Numbered from the stretch's first letter, positions 31,647-40,357 are shown. The stretch: 64,000 nt of DNA from RGIG995 sp045543655 (GCA_045543655.1 JAZPXN010000047.1:20214-84213); one strand, 5' to 3'. Translations and numbers: made by a program. The notes: generated from the sequence alone by a model not told the origin.

Positions 31647-33980
31647 TTATACGAAGTGGAACGTTGCCTTTTCTCCGGCACGGAAGGTGCGGGTGAGAAG
31701 ATTGTCCTTCAGGGTGTATTCTGCGTCGGAAGCGGGCGCGGCGCCGTCGGGAAGCTTCCATTGCAGCTCTCCGTCTCTTCCCGCCGTGACGGTCACCTCC
31801 GTCAGCCGTCCCTCTGCCCAGGCGAAATCAAAGGTGAAATTGCCCCGGGACTTCAGTCCCTTCACCGAGCCGTTGCTCCATTCGGAGGGAAGGGCGGGCA
31901 AAAGCTCGGTAATGCGGTGGCCGGGGGTTCCCAGGTGGCTCTGGATCAGCATTTCGTTGACCCCGGCCGCGGCTCCAAAATTGCCGTCGATCTGGAAAAT
32001 GTGGGGGGGATGCAGATCGAAGAGATTGGCCTCCGTATTGGTGGCAAAGAGCTGGTACAGATGATACAGCGCCTCGTCTCCGTTCTTGAAACGGGCGTAG
32101 TGGTTTACGATCCACGCCCGGGACCATCCGGTCTGTCCGCCGCCGTGAGAAAGTCTGCGGGCGATGGTTTTCTTCGCCGCTTCGTAAATGGCGGGGTTGG
32201 TTTCGTTGATCTGGTCGGAGGGGTAGAGGCCGAAAAGGTGGGAAATGTGCCGGTGTCCCGGTTCCACCTCCTCGTAATCGTTGATCCATTCGCAGATCGT
32301 CCCGTACCGTTCGCTGATTCGAAGGGGAGGCAGGCGGTCAAGGACGTTTTGGAGCTTTTCCCCGAAGGCGGGATCCTTGCCCAAAAGATCGCAGGCGTAT
32401 TTCGTCCGGGTGAACAGGGCGTAAATGATCTCAAAATCAAAGGTGGCCCCCCGGGTCAGCGTTTGCTGCCGTCTGGTTCCGTCGGGATGATCGTACCAGA
32501 ACCAGTTTTCCGGGGAATTGGAGGGGGCGGTCATCATGGTACCGTCGTCGTCCTCGGTCAGATATCCGCAGACGAAGCGGCAAGAGCCCTCCAGAATGGG
32601 CCAGATCTCCTTCAGATACTCTTCGTCGCCGGTGTATTCGTAGTGCTCCCACAGGGGAAGGCACATCCAGGGGCCTGCCATGGGGAAAAATCCGCAGCCC
32701 ACGTGGTCGTGAACCCCCGTCCGGCCGAAAATATCGGTGGTGTGGTTGATGGCCCAGCCGTCGCAGAAGAAAAGCTCTTTCGCGGTGCTTTCGCCGAATT
32801 TTGCAAGCATTTTTACGAAATGAGTCAGCGAGGCCACGGTATCGGAGCAGTTCCCCGCCTCCGCCGGCCAGTAGTTCATCTGCACGTTGATATTGGTGTG
32901 ATAATCCGCGCCCCACGCCGGGCGGAAGCCGTGACTCCAGATCCCTTGAAGATTTGCGGGAAGGGTGGAGTTTTTGCCGGAGGATTCGGTCAGCAGATAC
33001 CGGCCGTAATTATAATAAAGCACGCAAAGATCCGGATCGGTGCCTCCCCGCTTCACCGCCCGGAGACGGTCGGAGGTGGGGATCTCAGATTTGTCCGGGC
33101 AATCCAGCTTCAGCTCTACGGCGTCGTAGCTTGCGGCGTGATCCCGCAGATGGGTCTCCCGGATTTCTTCATAGGTATGGCCGGAGATTCCTTCAATGCA
33201 GGAGCTCAGCTTCGCTTTTACGTCGATGCTCTCGTCCACGTCGAAAATCGCTACGTTGTAGTTCGTAGCAAAGGCGGCGTATACGGTCAGCGCAGTGGCT
33301 CCCTCCACGGAAAGGGAATCATGATTCGCGATCGTTTCCCCGTCGGTTTCAATCTTCAGCCGCGCACCGAAGGTCATCCCTTCGCCGCCCTTCCCGTAGA
33401 TATCTTCGTCAAACCAGGTCACCTGGCCGTTGAGAAGAAGGGTGTCGGCGGCGATTGCGGCCGTGTAAGCGTCCTGCCCCCGCTTCATGGTCACGTTGCA
33501 GGAGAAGGGGCCGTCTGCGGTAATACGGTAGACGAAAAGGTCGTATTTTTCGCTGATAAAGCTTTCACTCCGGTAGGACGTGGCGCCCTTTTTCCAGGCG
33601 CAGGAGGCAATCGCCTCCGTCAGCTCCAGCTCCTTGCGGTATTCGGTATATCGGGTCTTGTCGGAAAAATCAAGGAGAATCTCGCCGAAGCTTTCAAAGA
33701 ACCGGACGCGGGGAGGATCGGCCAGGAAGGTCTCTTTGCTCAGGTCTGCGGCCTGCTCAAGCCGTTCTTCGGCAAGGTATTTGCGGATCTGCGCCAGAAC
33801 CTCCGGAGTAACGTGATTGTTCTCCTTGATCTGTCGCCCGCTCCACAGGGATTCTTCGTTGATTTCAACGGTTTCCCGGTCGGGATTCCCGTAGACCATG
33901 GCGCCGATGCGACCGTTGCCCAGGGGCAAAGCGTGCATCCAATCGTTGACGAATCGGTTGTAATACAGTTTGGTAGACAT
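31647..33980 (-). CDS. GH95 family alpha-L-fucosidase (or alpha-L-galactosidase)
   Basis: This 777-residue protein has the full GH95 architecture: an N-terminal beta domain opening with WMHALPLGNGRIGAMVYG and NEESLWSG, a helical linker, an (alpha/alpha)6 barrel and a C-terminal beta domain. Catalytic features known from the bifidobacterial AfcA enzyme can be matched: the Asn pair in HTNINVQMNYW (about 366), the acid in SPENWFW (about 491) and the Asp in QIDGNFGAA (about 665). GH95 enzymes release alpha-1,2-linked fucose from mucin and milk glycans. It has no signal peptide and is therefore intracellular. The start at 33980 follows GGAGG; the preceding in-frame TTG is rejected. It is the first gene of a two-gene operon with an esterase. 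Confidence 0.93.
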   Translation of the reverse strand: MSTKLYYNRFVNDWMHALPLGNGRIGAMVYGNPDRETVEINEESLWSGRQIKENNHVTPEVLAQIRKYLAEERLEQAADLSKETFLADPPRVRFFESFGEILLDFSDKTRYTEYRKELELTEAIASCAWKKGATSYRSESFISEKYDLFVYRITADGPFSCNVTMKRGQDAYTAAIAADTLLLNGQVTWFDEDIYGKGGEGMTFGARLKIETDGETIANHDSLSVEGATALTVYAAFATNYNVAIFDVDESIDVKAKLSSCIEGISGHTYEEIRETHLRDHAASYDAVELKLDCPDKSEIPTSDRLRAVKRGGTDPDLCVLYYNYGRYLLTESSGKNSTLPANLQGIWSHGFRPAWGADYHTNINVQMNYWPAEAGNCSDTVASLTHFVKMLAKFGESTAKELFFCDGWAINHTTDIFGRTGVHDHVGCGFFPMAGPWMCLPLWEHYEYTGDEEYLKEIWPILEGSCRFVCGYLTEDDDGTMMTAPSNSPENWFWYDHPDGTRRQQTLTRGATFDFEIIYALFTRTKYACDLLGKDPAFGEKLQNVLDRLPPLRISERYGTICEWINDYEEVEPGHRHISHLFGLYPSDQINETNPAIYEAAKKTIARRLSHGGGQTGWSRAWIVNHYARFKNGDEALYHLYQLFATNTEANLFDLHPPHIFQIDGNFGAAAGVNEMLIQSHLGTPGHRITELLPALPSEWSNGSVKGLKSRGNFTFDFAWAEGRLTEVTVTAGRDGELQWKLPDGAAPASDAEYTLKDNLLTRTFRAGEKATFHFV

Positions 33981-34037
33981 AAGTGACAACCTCCTTCTTC
34001 GTTTTTAAAGGATTTTTTTCGCTGCGGTTTTGATTTT

Positions 34038-34066
34038 ATTATACGGAATCTCTTCCGGATTGTCAA
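34038..34066 (-). promoter_or_regulatory. Consensus promoter of the GH95 operon
   Basis: Minus strand: TTGACA (34061-34066), 17-bp spacer, TATAAT (34038-34043), both perfect. Confidence 0.92.
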
Positions 34067-34117
34067 GAGAGAATCCGCGGAATTTCTATGACGATTTCCG
34101 GATTTTGTATTTTCTTA

Positions 34118-35371
34118 TCAAAAGGCAAGGGAAGGCATTTCCTTCAGATATTTCTTAATCAGCTCTGCGTTGACGCCGTTGCTTTCAATGATCTCCCGAT
34201 AAAAGTCTGCGCTGGGCTTTTTGGTCCGCTCGAAGGTCTCGAAATCCACGCCGTACAGGCCGAAGGTGGGCTTGTAGCTGCCCCATTCGAAGTTGTCCAG
34301 CATAGACCAATACAAATATCCCCGCACGTCGGCGCCAAATTCCATGGCCTGCCGGATGGCCGACAGGTATTCCGCCAGAAAGACGATGCGGAAGCGGTCG
34401 TCCTTGCAGGCAACGCCGTTTTCGGTGATGTAGATGGGCTTATCGTGAAGGCGCCCCAGATTGGCCAGAATGCATTCGGGGTTGAATTCTTCCAGATAAA
34501 AATCCTTGTCGATCATCTGCATCCGGGCAAAATCGTACCGTACGCCCCGGGTATTGGCAATGCGGGCGTCCACTACGTCCCGGACGTAGGTATTCACCGA
34601 CCAGAAATCCGCCGCCCCCTTCAGATCTGCGCAATATTCTCCGTTCCGGTTGGGGTAAACGATCTCCCCGGTGCGGATGCCGTGGAAGAAAAATTCGTGA
34701 TTGCAGATATCGTTATAGTCCGCCATCACCTGATCGAACCGGTCCCGGGGGCGCTTGGGCATATACTGCACCAACGCGTGGGCAGAGGAGATGGGGCCGT
34801 TGGAATATTTCTTGATGATATGATAGCCCAGCGCGTGATAGCGCAGAGATCCCAGCTTGAAATCGGCGCTGCGCAGATTGAATTCGTTGATCACGTTCCA
34901 GAAATCCACGTAGGGCGCGATTGCGGGCACCGCGTATTCCAGATAGCGCTCGAAATATTTCAGGTTGTCAAGGTTGGTAAAGCCGCCCTTTTCCTCAAAC
35001 CACAGCGGCACCGTGAAATGCACCATGGTGGCAAAGACCTTGATTCCCTGCTCCTTCAGCGTGGCAAAGAAGCGGACGTAATGATCCAGCGCCTCCTTGC
35101 AGAATTCCCCCTCCTTCGGCTCGATGCGGCTCCATTCCACCGAGGTGCGGAAGGCCTGAAGACCGCATTCCTGCGCGATTTTCACGTCGGTTGCCCACAG
35201 TTCGTAGCTGTTGCAGGCTAGACCGGATTTTTCTTCGTACCGTCCTTCTTCCTCCCACGCCCATCGCTGGGAATGGATATTGTTGCCTTCGACCTGATGG
35301 CCGGCGTATCCGGCACCCCACAGAAAGCCTTCGGGCATTTTTACTTCGGGAAGGGAAAAAATATCAAACAT
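34118..35371 (-). CDS. GH1 family beta-glycosidase, short form
   Basis: This 417-residue TIM-barrel protein has N-terminal GH1 signature FLWGAGYAGHQVEGN, acid/base Glu in VINEFN (about residue 160), nucleophile Glu in YITENGV (about 317) and C-terminal YWSMLDNFEWG. The usual acid/base motif is NEP; here Pro is Phe, which is uncommon. At 417 residues it is a little shorter than typical GH1 enzymes (roughly 440-480). It probably hydrolyses beta-glucosides, galactosides or their phosphates in the cytoplasm. AAGGAGC precedes the ATG, and it has its own promoter. Confidence 0.92.
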   Translation of the reverse strand: MFDIFSLPEVKMPEGFLWGAGYAGHQVEGNNIHSQRWAWEEEGRYEEKSGLACNSYELWATDVKIAQECGLQAFRTSVEWSRIEPKEGEFCKEALDHYVRFFATLKEQGIKVFATMVHFTVPLWFEEKGGFTNLDNLKYFERYLEYAVPAIAPYVDFWNVINEFNLRSADFKLGSLRYHALGYHIIKKYSNGPISSAHALVQYMPKRPRDRFDQVMADYNDICNHEFFFHGIRTGEIVYPNRNGEYCADLKGAADFWSVNTYVRDVVDARIANTRGVRYDFARMQMIDKDFYLEEFNPECILANLGRLHDKPIYITENGVACKDDRFRIVFLAEYLSAIRQAMEFGADVRGYLYWSMLDNFEWGSYKPTFGLYGVDFETFERTKKPSADFYREIIESNGVNAELIKKYLKEMPSLAF

Positions 35372-35398
35372 AACGGAATGCTCCTTGCTTTTTTTTAT

Positions 35399-35427
35399 AT
35401 TGTAACAAATAATTCAGGAAATTGCAA
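35399..35427 (-). promoter_or_regulatory. Promoter of the GH1 gene
   Basis: Minus strand: TTGCAA (35422-35427), 17-bp spacer, TACAAT (35399-35404). Confidence 0.8.
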
Positions 35428-35468
35428 GGGGATGGAATCTCTTTTTTGTGAATTTTTTTGCAAACCTC

Positions 35469-35497
35469 TTGCCTTTTGCGGGAAAGTATATTATAAT
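35469..35497 (+). promoter_or_regulatory. Promoter left in front of a gene remnant
   Basis: TTGCCT (35469-35474), 17-bp spacer, TATAAT (35492-35497). It reads into the truncated frame at 35500-35700, where no ribosome binding site or start codon follows. Confidence 0.65.
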
Positions 35498-35499
35498 GA

Positions 35500-35700
35500 A
35501 GCAAACGTTTTCAAAAACTTTGGGAAGAGCAGATTGCCGCCTCCGTGGAGATCGTGAATTATATCGCGGAGGAGCCTTTGATCAAGGCAACCTTCGCGGG
35601 GCATTATCATTTCAATACCACCGAATCGATCAACGGCAAGACCACCTATATTTTAGGCGGCCTGTTCAAGGGCATCGTCGGGGAGATCCTGGTCGATTGA
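35500..35700 (+). pseudogene. C-terminal remnant of a probable metallophosphoesterase
   Basis: The frame closed by TGA at 35698-35700 is open from 35500 and encodes a convincing protein tail (WEEQIAASVEIVNYIAEEP, ATFAGHYHFN, TYILGGLFKGIVGEILVD). GHYH resembles the last metal-binding GHxH motif of calcineurin-like phosphoesterases, normally found near the C-terminus. There is no ATG, and the only in-frame GTG (35545) has no ribosome binding site, so the N-terminal part appears deleted between the promoter and about base 35520. The family assignment from so short a piece is tentative. Confidence 0.55.
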
Positions 35701-35723
35701 TTTTTTAACCGAAGAAAGAGAAG

Positions 35724-35753
35724 GAAGCGGCGTCAAAGACGTCGCTTCTCTTT
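35724..35753 (+). terminator. Terminator after the gene remnant
   Basis: GAAGCGGCGTC (35724-35734) pairs with GACGTCGCTTC (35738-35748) with one G-T pair, followed by TCTTTT. It supports the idea that 35500-35700 was once a transcribed gene. Confidence 0.75.
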
Positions 35754-36050
35754 TGTATCTTCGTGAGCGTCGTGCGGTTGCTTCGTTTTCAACCGTAATT
35801 TGTACGGACGTTTCGGTTTTTCGGATTCAGGGAAAGGGCGGTGCGGATCATTTCCATCATCTGCAGATACAGATCGTCCGTCATCCCTCAGCGGTGATTC
35901 TGGAATCCGGTGCCGCCTGCTGCGGTACGCAGAATCAGAATCTTTCTTCCCGGCTCCAAAAGTCCGTCTGTCCGTCCTCCCGGGAATCCTCAATTTGTTT
36001 GTGGGATTCGTCCGGGTGGGCGTTCTTTTTTTACAAAACAGTGATTTTTC
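35754..36050. other. Intergenic stretch with no supported gene
   Basis: About 300 bases between the remnant's terminator and the orphan promoter. On the minus strand short frames (ending RKILILRTAAGGTGFQNHR then stop; another starting MTDDLYLQMMEMI) look like pieces of decayed coding sequence, but none has a ribosome binding site or recognisable domain. It is probably degraded gene material. Confidence 0.4.
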
Positions 36051-36079
36051 TTGACATTTCTGCCTTTTTTTGCTATGAT
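36051..36079 (+). promoter_or_regulatory. Orphan consensus promoter reading antisense into the AraC gene
   Basis: Perfect TTGACA (36051-36056), 17-bp spacer, TATGAT (36074-36079). Only 14 bases separate it from the 3' end of the minus-strand AraC gene, and no plus-strand gene follows until 37089. It would yield an antisense transcript across the regulator. Confidence 0.65.
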
Positions 36080-36092
36080 AAAGGCGTGGGGA

Positions 36093-36965
36093 TCAGTTGG
36101 ATTTCATCTTCTTGCGGTATTCGGAGGGGGAGCGCCCCAGGTGCTTGCGGAAGAAAACGGTAAAATAGTTCTGAGAAGAAAAATTCATCGTTTCCGCAAT
36201 CTCTGCCAGGGGAAGATCCTGCTCCAGCAGCTGAAGGGCCTTGTTGACGCGCAGCTGATTATAATAGGTCTTCGGGCTGAGACCGGCGTACTCCTGAAAG
36301 AGCAGCTTCAGATAACTGACGCTGATGTTCTGCCGTTTCGCAAAATCCGCCAGCGTCAGGTTTTCGCAGACCCGCTCGGTCATGTCCGAAATGACCCGGC
36401 GGTAGGATTCCGCACTCCCCGACGAGACCAGCTCCCGGTCGGCCCGGTGCTTGCTCAGCCGGATGAGAAAGGCCGAAAGCCGGTCCGCCGCCAGCTGTGC
36501 CGCGTAGGGATCCTCCCTGTCTGCGTTGTTGATCCACGTTGCCGAATCGTCCCCGCAGGTGTAGGGCTCCTCCTTTTTCGGATTGCTGAGCCGGCGTATA
36601 TTTTCGCAGATGGAGCGATATTCTTCTTTTTCATCGTTGTGGAGCTGAAAAACGCCCTTTTTCAACTCCTCCGGCAGGACGCCTTCGGTCTTGAAGGTCA
36701 TAATGAAGCCCTTCGGAGAGCTGCCCGGCGTGGAGCGGATGCGGTGAAATTCCATGGGGGCGTGGAGCAGCATACAGTTGTCCCGCACCAGGTATACCTT
36801 TTCGTCTTCCACGCATTCCACGTCGCCCTGCTCGAAAAAGACGATCTCCCAGAAATTGTGGCTCTCTCCGCTGAATTCGAAGGTCTCGTCCCATTTCACC
36901 GGGAAGGCCGAGTAAAATCCCCGGATGGAGAATTGTCGGTTGACTGCGCAAAGCTTTAGCGCCAT
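36093..36965 (-). CDS. AraC-family transcription regulator
   Basis: This 290-residue protein has an N-terminal cupin-type sensing half (FWEIVFFEQGDVECVEDEK) and a C-terminal AraC domain from about residue 190 with two helix-turn-helix units (LTLADFAKRQNISVSYLKLLF and PLAEIAETMNFSSQNYFTVFF) and the closing GRSPSEYRK. GAGGTT precedes the ATG. It is divergent from the GH109-like and GHL6-like genes with overlapping opposed promoters, which points to local control of those genes. A consensus promoter at its 3' end could make antisense RNA against it. The inducer is unknown. Confidence 0.92.
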   Translation of the reverse strand: MALKLCAVNRQFSIRGFYSAFPVKWDETFEFSGESHNFWEIVFFEQGDVECVEDEKVYLVRDNCMLLHAPMEFHRIRSTPGSSPKGFIMTFKTEGVLPEELKKGVFQLHNDEKEEYRSICENIRRLSNPKKEEPYTCGDDSATWINNADREDPYAAQLAADRLSAFLIRLSKHRADRELVSSGSAESYRRVISDMTERVCENLTLADFAKRQNISVSYLKLLFQEYAGLSPKTYYNQLRVNKALQLLEQDLPLAEIAETMNFSSQNYFTVFFRKHLGRSPSEYRKKMKSN

Positions 36966-37013
36966 AAAGGAACCTCACTATCTGAAAACATAAATTTTAT
37001 GTCCGAAATTGTA

Positions 37014-37072
37014 TTGTTTTATTCTTTTTTTCGGTTTATAATGATTATAACATAATCAAACTCATTTGTCAA
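37014..37072. promoter_or_regulatory. Overlapping opposed promoters, AraC gene versus GH109-like gene
   Basis: Plus strand: TTGTTT (37014-37019), 17-bp spacer, TATAAT (37037-37042). Minus strand: perfect TTGACA (37067-37072), 17-bp spacer, TATAAT (37044-37049). The -10 elements are adjacent, offset by 7 bp, and face each other, so the two promoters exclude each other. The minus (regulator) promoter is the stronger match, suggesting that the plus side needs activation. Confidence 0.75.
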
Positions 37073-37088
37073 CAGGGAGGATGCTATT

Positions 37089-38345
37089 ATGAAAGAAAAA
37101 ATCAAAGTCGGCTACGTCGGTCTGGGGCGCCGGGGAACCGGCGTGCTGAAGGCAAACTTTGCCCGGATGCCCGACGTGGATATCGTATACATTTGTGACC
37201 GCTACCCCGAACGGGCGGAAAACGGCCGCGCCATCGTGGAAGAACTGGGTGGGTATTCCCCCAAGGTCATCACCGATTATCACGAAATTCTGGCCGATCC
37301 CGAAATTGACGCCGTTATCATCATGACCTGCTGGTCCGGCCGTCCGCAGATCGCCATAGAAACGATGAAGGCCGGAAAATACGCCGCGATCGAAGTGGGC
37401 TGTGCCGATAATCTGCAGGAGTGCTTCGATCTGGTCAAGACCTCCGAAGAGACCGGAATGCCCTGCATGATGCTGGAAAATTGCTGCTACGCCCGCCGGG
37501 AAATGATGGTGCTGAATATGGTCAAGCAGGGGCTGTTCGGCGAGATCGTCCATTGCGAAGGCGGTTATATGCACTATCTGCCCGAGGAAGATCTTTACCG
37601 GCACATTCAGAAGAACGAGGCTCATCCCCATTACCGCCTCGACCATTATATCAACGAAAACCGTGAAAACTATCCCACCCACGAATTCGGCCCCCTCTCC
37701 AAGGTTCTGGGCATCAACCGGGGAAACCGGATCCTGTCCCTGTCCTCCTTTGCCTCCAAATCCCGCTCCATGAATCAGTATTCCAAGGATCATATGGAAG
37801 ACCCCAAGTGGGCGGAGATCGATTACAAGCAGGGGGATATTATCACCACCGTTATGACCTGCGCCAACGGTGAAACCGTGGTTTTGACGCTGGATACCAC
37901 CGCTCCCCGTCCCTATTACAGCCGGAAGTTTACCGTCCGCGGGACCAAGGGCATGTCCTTTGAAGATACCAAGGTAGTCTATCTGGAGGGGATGGAGCAC
38001 AACGTCCGCAACAACGAAGAGGAATTCTTTGAAAAATACGATCATCCTCTTTATAAGGAATATTCGGCCATGCAGTCCCGGGGCGGGCACGGCGGCATCG
38101 ACTGGCTGGTCTGTCGGGCCTTCGTGGAGGCGGTCAAGCGGAATACTCAGACTCCCATCGACGTCTACGATGCGGCGGCCTGGCTTGCCATCGGACCTCT
38201 CTCTGCGGCCTCGATTCAGCAGGGCGGTGCTCCTCAGGCCTTCCCCGATTTCACCAACGGCAAATGGCAGAACCGGGAACCCGTCGTGAAGGGCAAATAC
38301 TGTCTCGACGAGGTCTGCGTAGATCCCGATACGCCCATTTATTAA
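37089..38345 (+). CDS. Gfo/Idh/MocA-family oxidoreductase, GH109-like
   Basis: This 418-residue protein has an N-terminal Rossmann fold (GYVGLGRRGTG, residues 8-18) and a middle segment ENCCYARREMMVLNMVKQG with FGEIVHCEGGYMH, which closely follows the GH109 alpha-N-acetylgalactosaminidase pattern. GH109 enzymes cleave glycosides by an NAD+-dependent redox mechanism. Other Gfo/Idh/MocA proteins are sugar dehydrogenases, so hydrolase activity is a hypothesis. GGGAGG lies upstream of the ATG. It is divergent from the AraC gene and followed by a hairpin before the next gene. Confidence 0.82.
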   Translation: MKEKIKVGYVGLGRRGTGVLKANFARMPDVDIVYICDRYPERAENGRAIVEELGGYSPKVITDYHEILADPEIDAVIIMTCWSGRPQIAIETMKAGKYAAIEVGCADNLQECFDLVKTSEETGMPCMMLENCCYARREMMVLNMVKQGLFGEIVHCEGGYMHYLPEEDLYRHIQKNEAHPHYRLDHYINENRENYPTHEFGPLSKVLGINRGNRILSLSSFASKSRSMNQYSKDHMEDPKWAEIDYKQGDIITTVMTCANGETVVLTLDTTAPRPYYSRKFTVRGTKGMSFEDTKVVYLEGMEHNVRNNEEEFFEKYDHPLYKEYSAMQSRGGHGGIDWLVCRAFVEAVKRNTQTPIDVYDAAAWLAIGPLSAASIQQGGAPQAFPDFTNGKWQNREPVVKGKYCLDEVCVDPDTPIY

Positions 38346-38361
38346 AAAAACGAATCTGTAG

Positions 38362-38396
38362 AAAAGCGGTATTGTCCTGTGTCGGTACCGCTTTTT
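38362..38396 (+). terminator. Terminator-like hairpin between two genes of one unit
   Basis: AAAAGCGGTA (38362-38371) pairs perfectly with TACCGCTTTT (38386-38395) and ends in T residues. It lies only 2 bases before the AAGGAG of the next gene, so it may be a partial terminator that lowers expression of 38413-40341, or an mRNA stabiliser. Confidence 0.7.
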
Positions 38397-38412
38397 GCAA
38401 AGGAGCATTTTT

Positions 38413-40341
38413 ATGTTGAAGCCTATCCGTCGGGCGGTTCATTTTGATTTTCATACCATGCCCGGGATCGATGATTTTGCTGAAAAATTCGATGCTGCCC
38501 TTCTGGCACGGCAATTGAAGGACGCTCACGTGGATTATATCAATTTCTTCGGGCGTTGCAATATCGGCTGGTCTTATTATCCTACGAAGGTGGGCTATCC
38601 TTATCCGAAGCTCGAAGGGAAGAATATTCTCGGAGACGTGGTGCGGGAATGTCACAGCGTCGGCATCCGGGTCACCGGTTATCTTAACGCCGGCGTCCAT
38701 CACGAGGGACTTCTGCGGCACCCCGAATGGTCGAAGGTCAATATGAACGGGCAGATCCGTAATCTGGATCCCAATATGGTCTGTTACGGAAATTTCTTCC
38801 GGATGCCTTGCTACAATACGGGTTATTCCGATCATCTTCTGGCGGAGATCCGGGAAATTCTAGAGCAGGGCGTGGACGGCATTTTCTGCGACTGTATGCT
38901 TCTGCGTCCCTGCCTTTGCCCCAATTGTACCGCGGAGATGAAGGCCCGGGGTATCGACGTGACCGATGAGAAGCAGGTCACCGATTTTGCGGCGGAGCAA
39001 CGGGAAAAGATGATCCGCCGGATCCGGGAGACGGTGCCGGAGGATAAATATCTCTTTTTTAATAGCCTTCCCTTTTATTTAACCAAGGATTACGCCACCC
39101 ACGCGGAGATCGAATGCCTTCCTGCCGTCACAAGCTACGATATGTTCTTTCCCTTCGCCGCATGGGCCCGCCCGATGTACGATAACGTGCTTTATATGAA
39201 CGGTCGGTTCCAGATCGAATGGGCGGATTTCGGGGGATACAAGGGCAAGGCTGCCATTGAAAACGATTTTTACGACGCTTTGATGAACGGCGCCGGCGCC
39301 TGTCTTGGGGATCATCTGCACCCTGTCGGATTGGCGGAGGCTCCCGTTTATCGGGATCTTGCGGAAATCTACGAAAGGATCGAGGCCTACGATCCCTGGA
39401 TCGACGGTGCCAGGTTTAAGCCGGAGCTGGCGGTTCTTGCCCTGGATAAGCCCCGGCAGATCCATTACGGCGTGGGACGGATCCTGGGAGAGTTGAATTA
39501 TTCCTACGATATCCTGATGCCCGACGGAGATTTTGAAAAATATCCGGTGATGATCCTTCCCGACGAGATCTCCGTTTCCGGAGAATTGAAGGAAAAGCTG
39601 GACCGCTATCTCAAAAACGGCGGAAAAATTCTGTCGACCGGCACCTCCGGTCTGAACCCCGACGGCAGCGGATTTGCTCTGCCCCAATGGGATTTCGTCT
39701 ATGGGGGCAAGGATCCGATGCAGATCGCCTATTATAAGCCGATCTTTGAGGACCCCGACCTGATCGACCTGCGCTGGGAATGCTACGAGCCGGGGATCCT
39801 TTTGGATGCGACGGCGGGTGATACCGTATTTGCAAAGCACGTAACCACCTATTTCAATCCCGGCTATGATGGCACCCATTTCAACTTCTATCTGCCCCCC
39901 AAAGAAGAGACCGGGCACGGGACGGCGGTCATGAACCGGGAAAAGAACGTGATCCACGTGTCCTTTCCGTTGTTCAAGGCCTATATGAAAACCTTTACGA
40001 AGGCCCACCGGATCCTGATGAAGCATCTTCTGGCAGAGCTGATCCCCCACAAGCAAATTTTGACCGAAGAACTGCCGGTTACCGCCCGTGCCACCCTGAC
40101 GGGGACGGAGAAGCACACCCTGCTCCACGTGAAGGTGACCTATCCGGAGATCCGGGGGAAGCTCGGGATCATTGAGGAGCATAACGTCCTGCCCGCCGGC
40201 CGGAGGATTTCGGTGCGGGGGGAATACGCTTCCGTCACCCTTCTGCCCGACGAACGTCCGCTCTCCTTTACCGTGGAGGACGGATATACCGAAATTACCC
40301 TTCCCGAGATCGTCGGCTATGCGATGATCTGCCTGAAATGA
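38413..40341 (+). CDS. GHL6-like putative glycoside hydrolase with amidotransferase-like domain
   Basis: This 642-residue protein has no signal peptide. The N-terminal TIM-barrel segment (INFFGRCNIGWSYYPTKVG, GIRVTGYLNAGVHHEGLL, GIFCDCMLLRPCLCPNC) resembles hypothetical glycosyl hydrolase 6 (GHL6) and GH29-like barrels. About residues 330-520 resemble the beta-galactosidase trimerisation (class I amidotransferase-like) domain, and the end is a beta-sandwich. The catalytic residues are not assigned; Asp in IFCDC is a candidate. AAGGAG at 38399-38404 sets the start. It lies behind the GH109-like gene after a terminator-like hairpin, under probable AraC control. The substrate is not known. Confidence 0.72.
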   Translation: MLKPIRRAVHFDFHTMPGIDDFAEKFDAALLARQLKDAHVDYINFFGRCNIGWSYYPTKVGYPYPKLEGKNILGDVVRECHSVGIRVTGYLNAGVHHEGLLRHPEWSKVNMNGQIRNLDPNMVCYGNFFRMPCYNTGYSDHLLAEIREILEQGVDGIFCDCMLLRPCLCPNCTAEMKARGIDVTDEKQVTDFAAEQREKMIRRIRETVPEDKYLFFNSLPFYLTKDYATHAEIECLPAVTSYDMFFPFAAWARPMYDNVLYMNGRFQIEWADFGGYKGKAAIENDFYDALMNGAGACLGDHLHPVGLAEAPVYRDLAEIYERIEAYDPWIDGARFKPELAVLALDKPRQIHYGVGRILGELNYSYDILMPDGDFEKYPVMILPDEISVSGELKEKLDRYLKNGGKILSTGTSGLNPDGSGFALPQWDFVYGGKDPMQIAYYKPIFEDPDLIDLRWECYEPGILLDATAGDTVFAKHVTTYFNPGYDGTHFNFYLPPKEETGHGTAVMNREKNVIHVSFPLFKAYMKTFTKAHRILMKHLLAELIPHKQILTEELPVTARATLTGTEKHTLLHVKVTYPEIRGKLGIIEEHNVLPAGRRISVRGEYASVTLLPDERPLSFTVEDGYTEITLPEIVGYAMICLK

Positions 40342-40357
40342 TCGATAAAAAGAAAAA

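Noticed and set aside
31656..33986. 776-codon plus-strand frame opposite the GH95 gene
   Set aside because: The GH95 protein is unmistakable; the opposite frame is its shadow.
35733..35993. Small Arg-rich minus-strand frame in the intergenic stretch
   Set aside because: It has no ribosome binding site or domain, and its composition is that of a non-coding frame.
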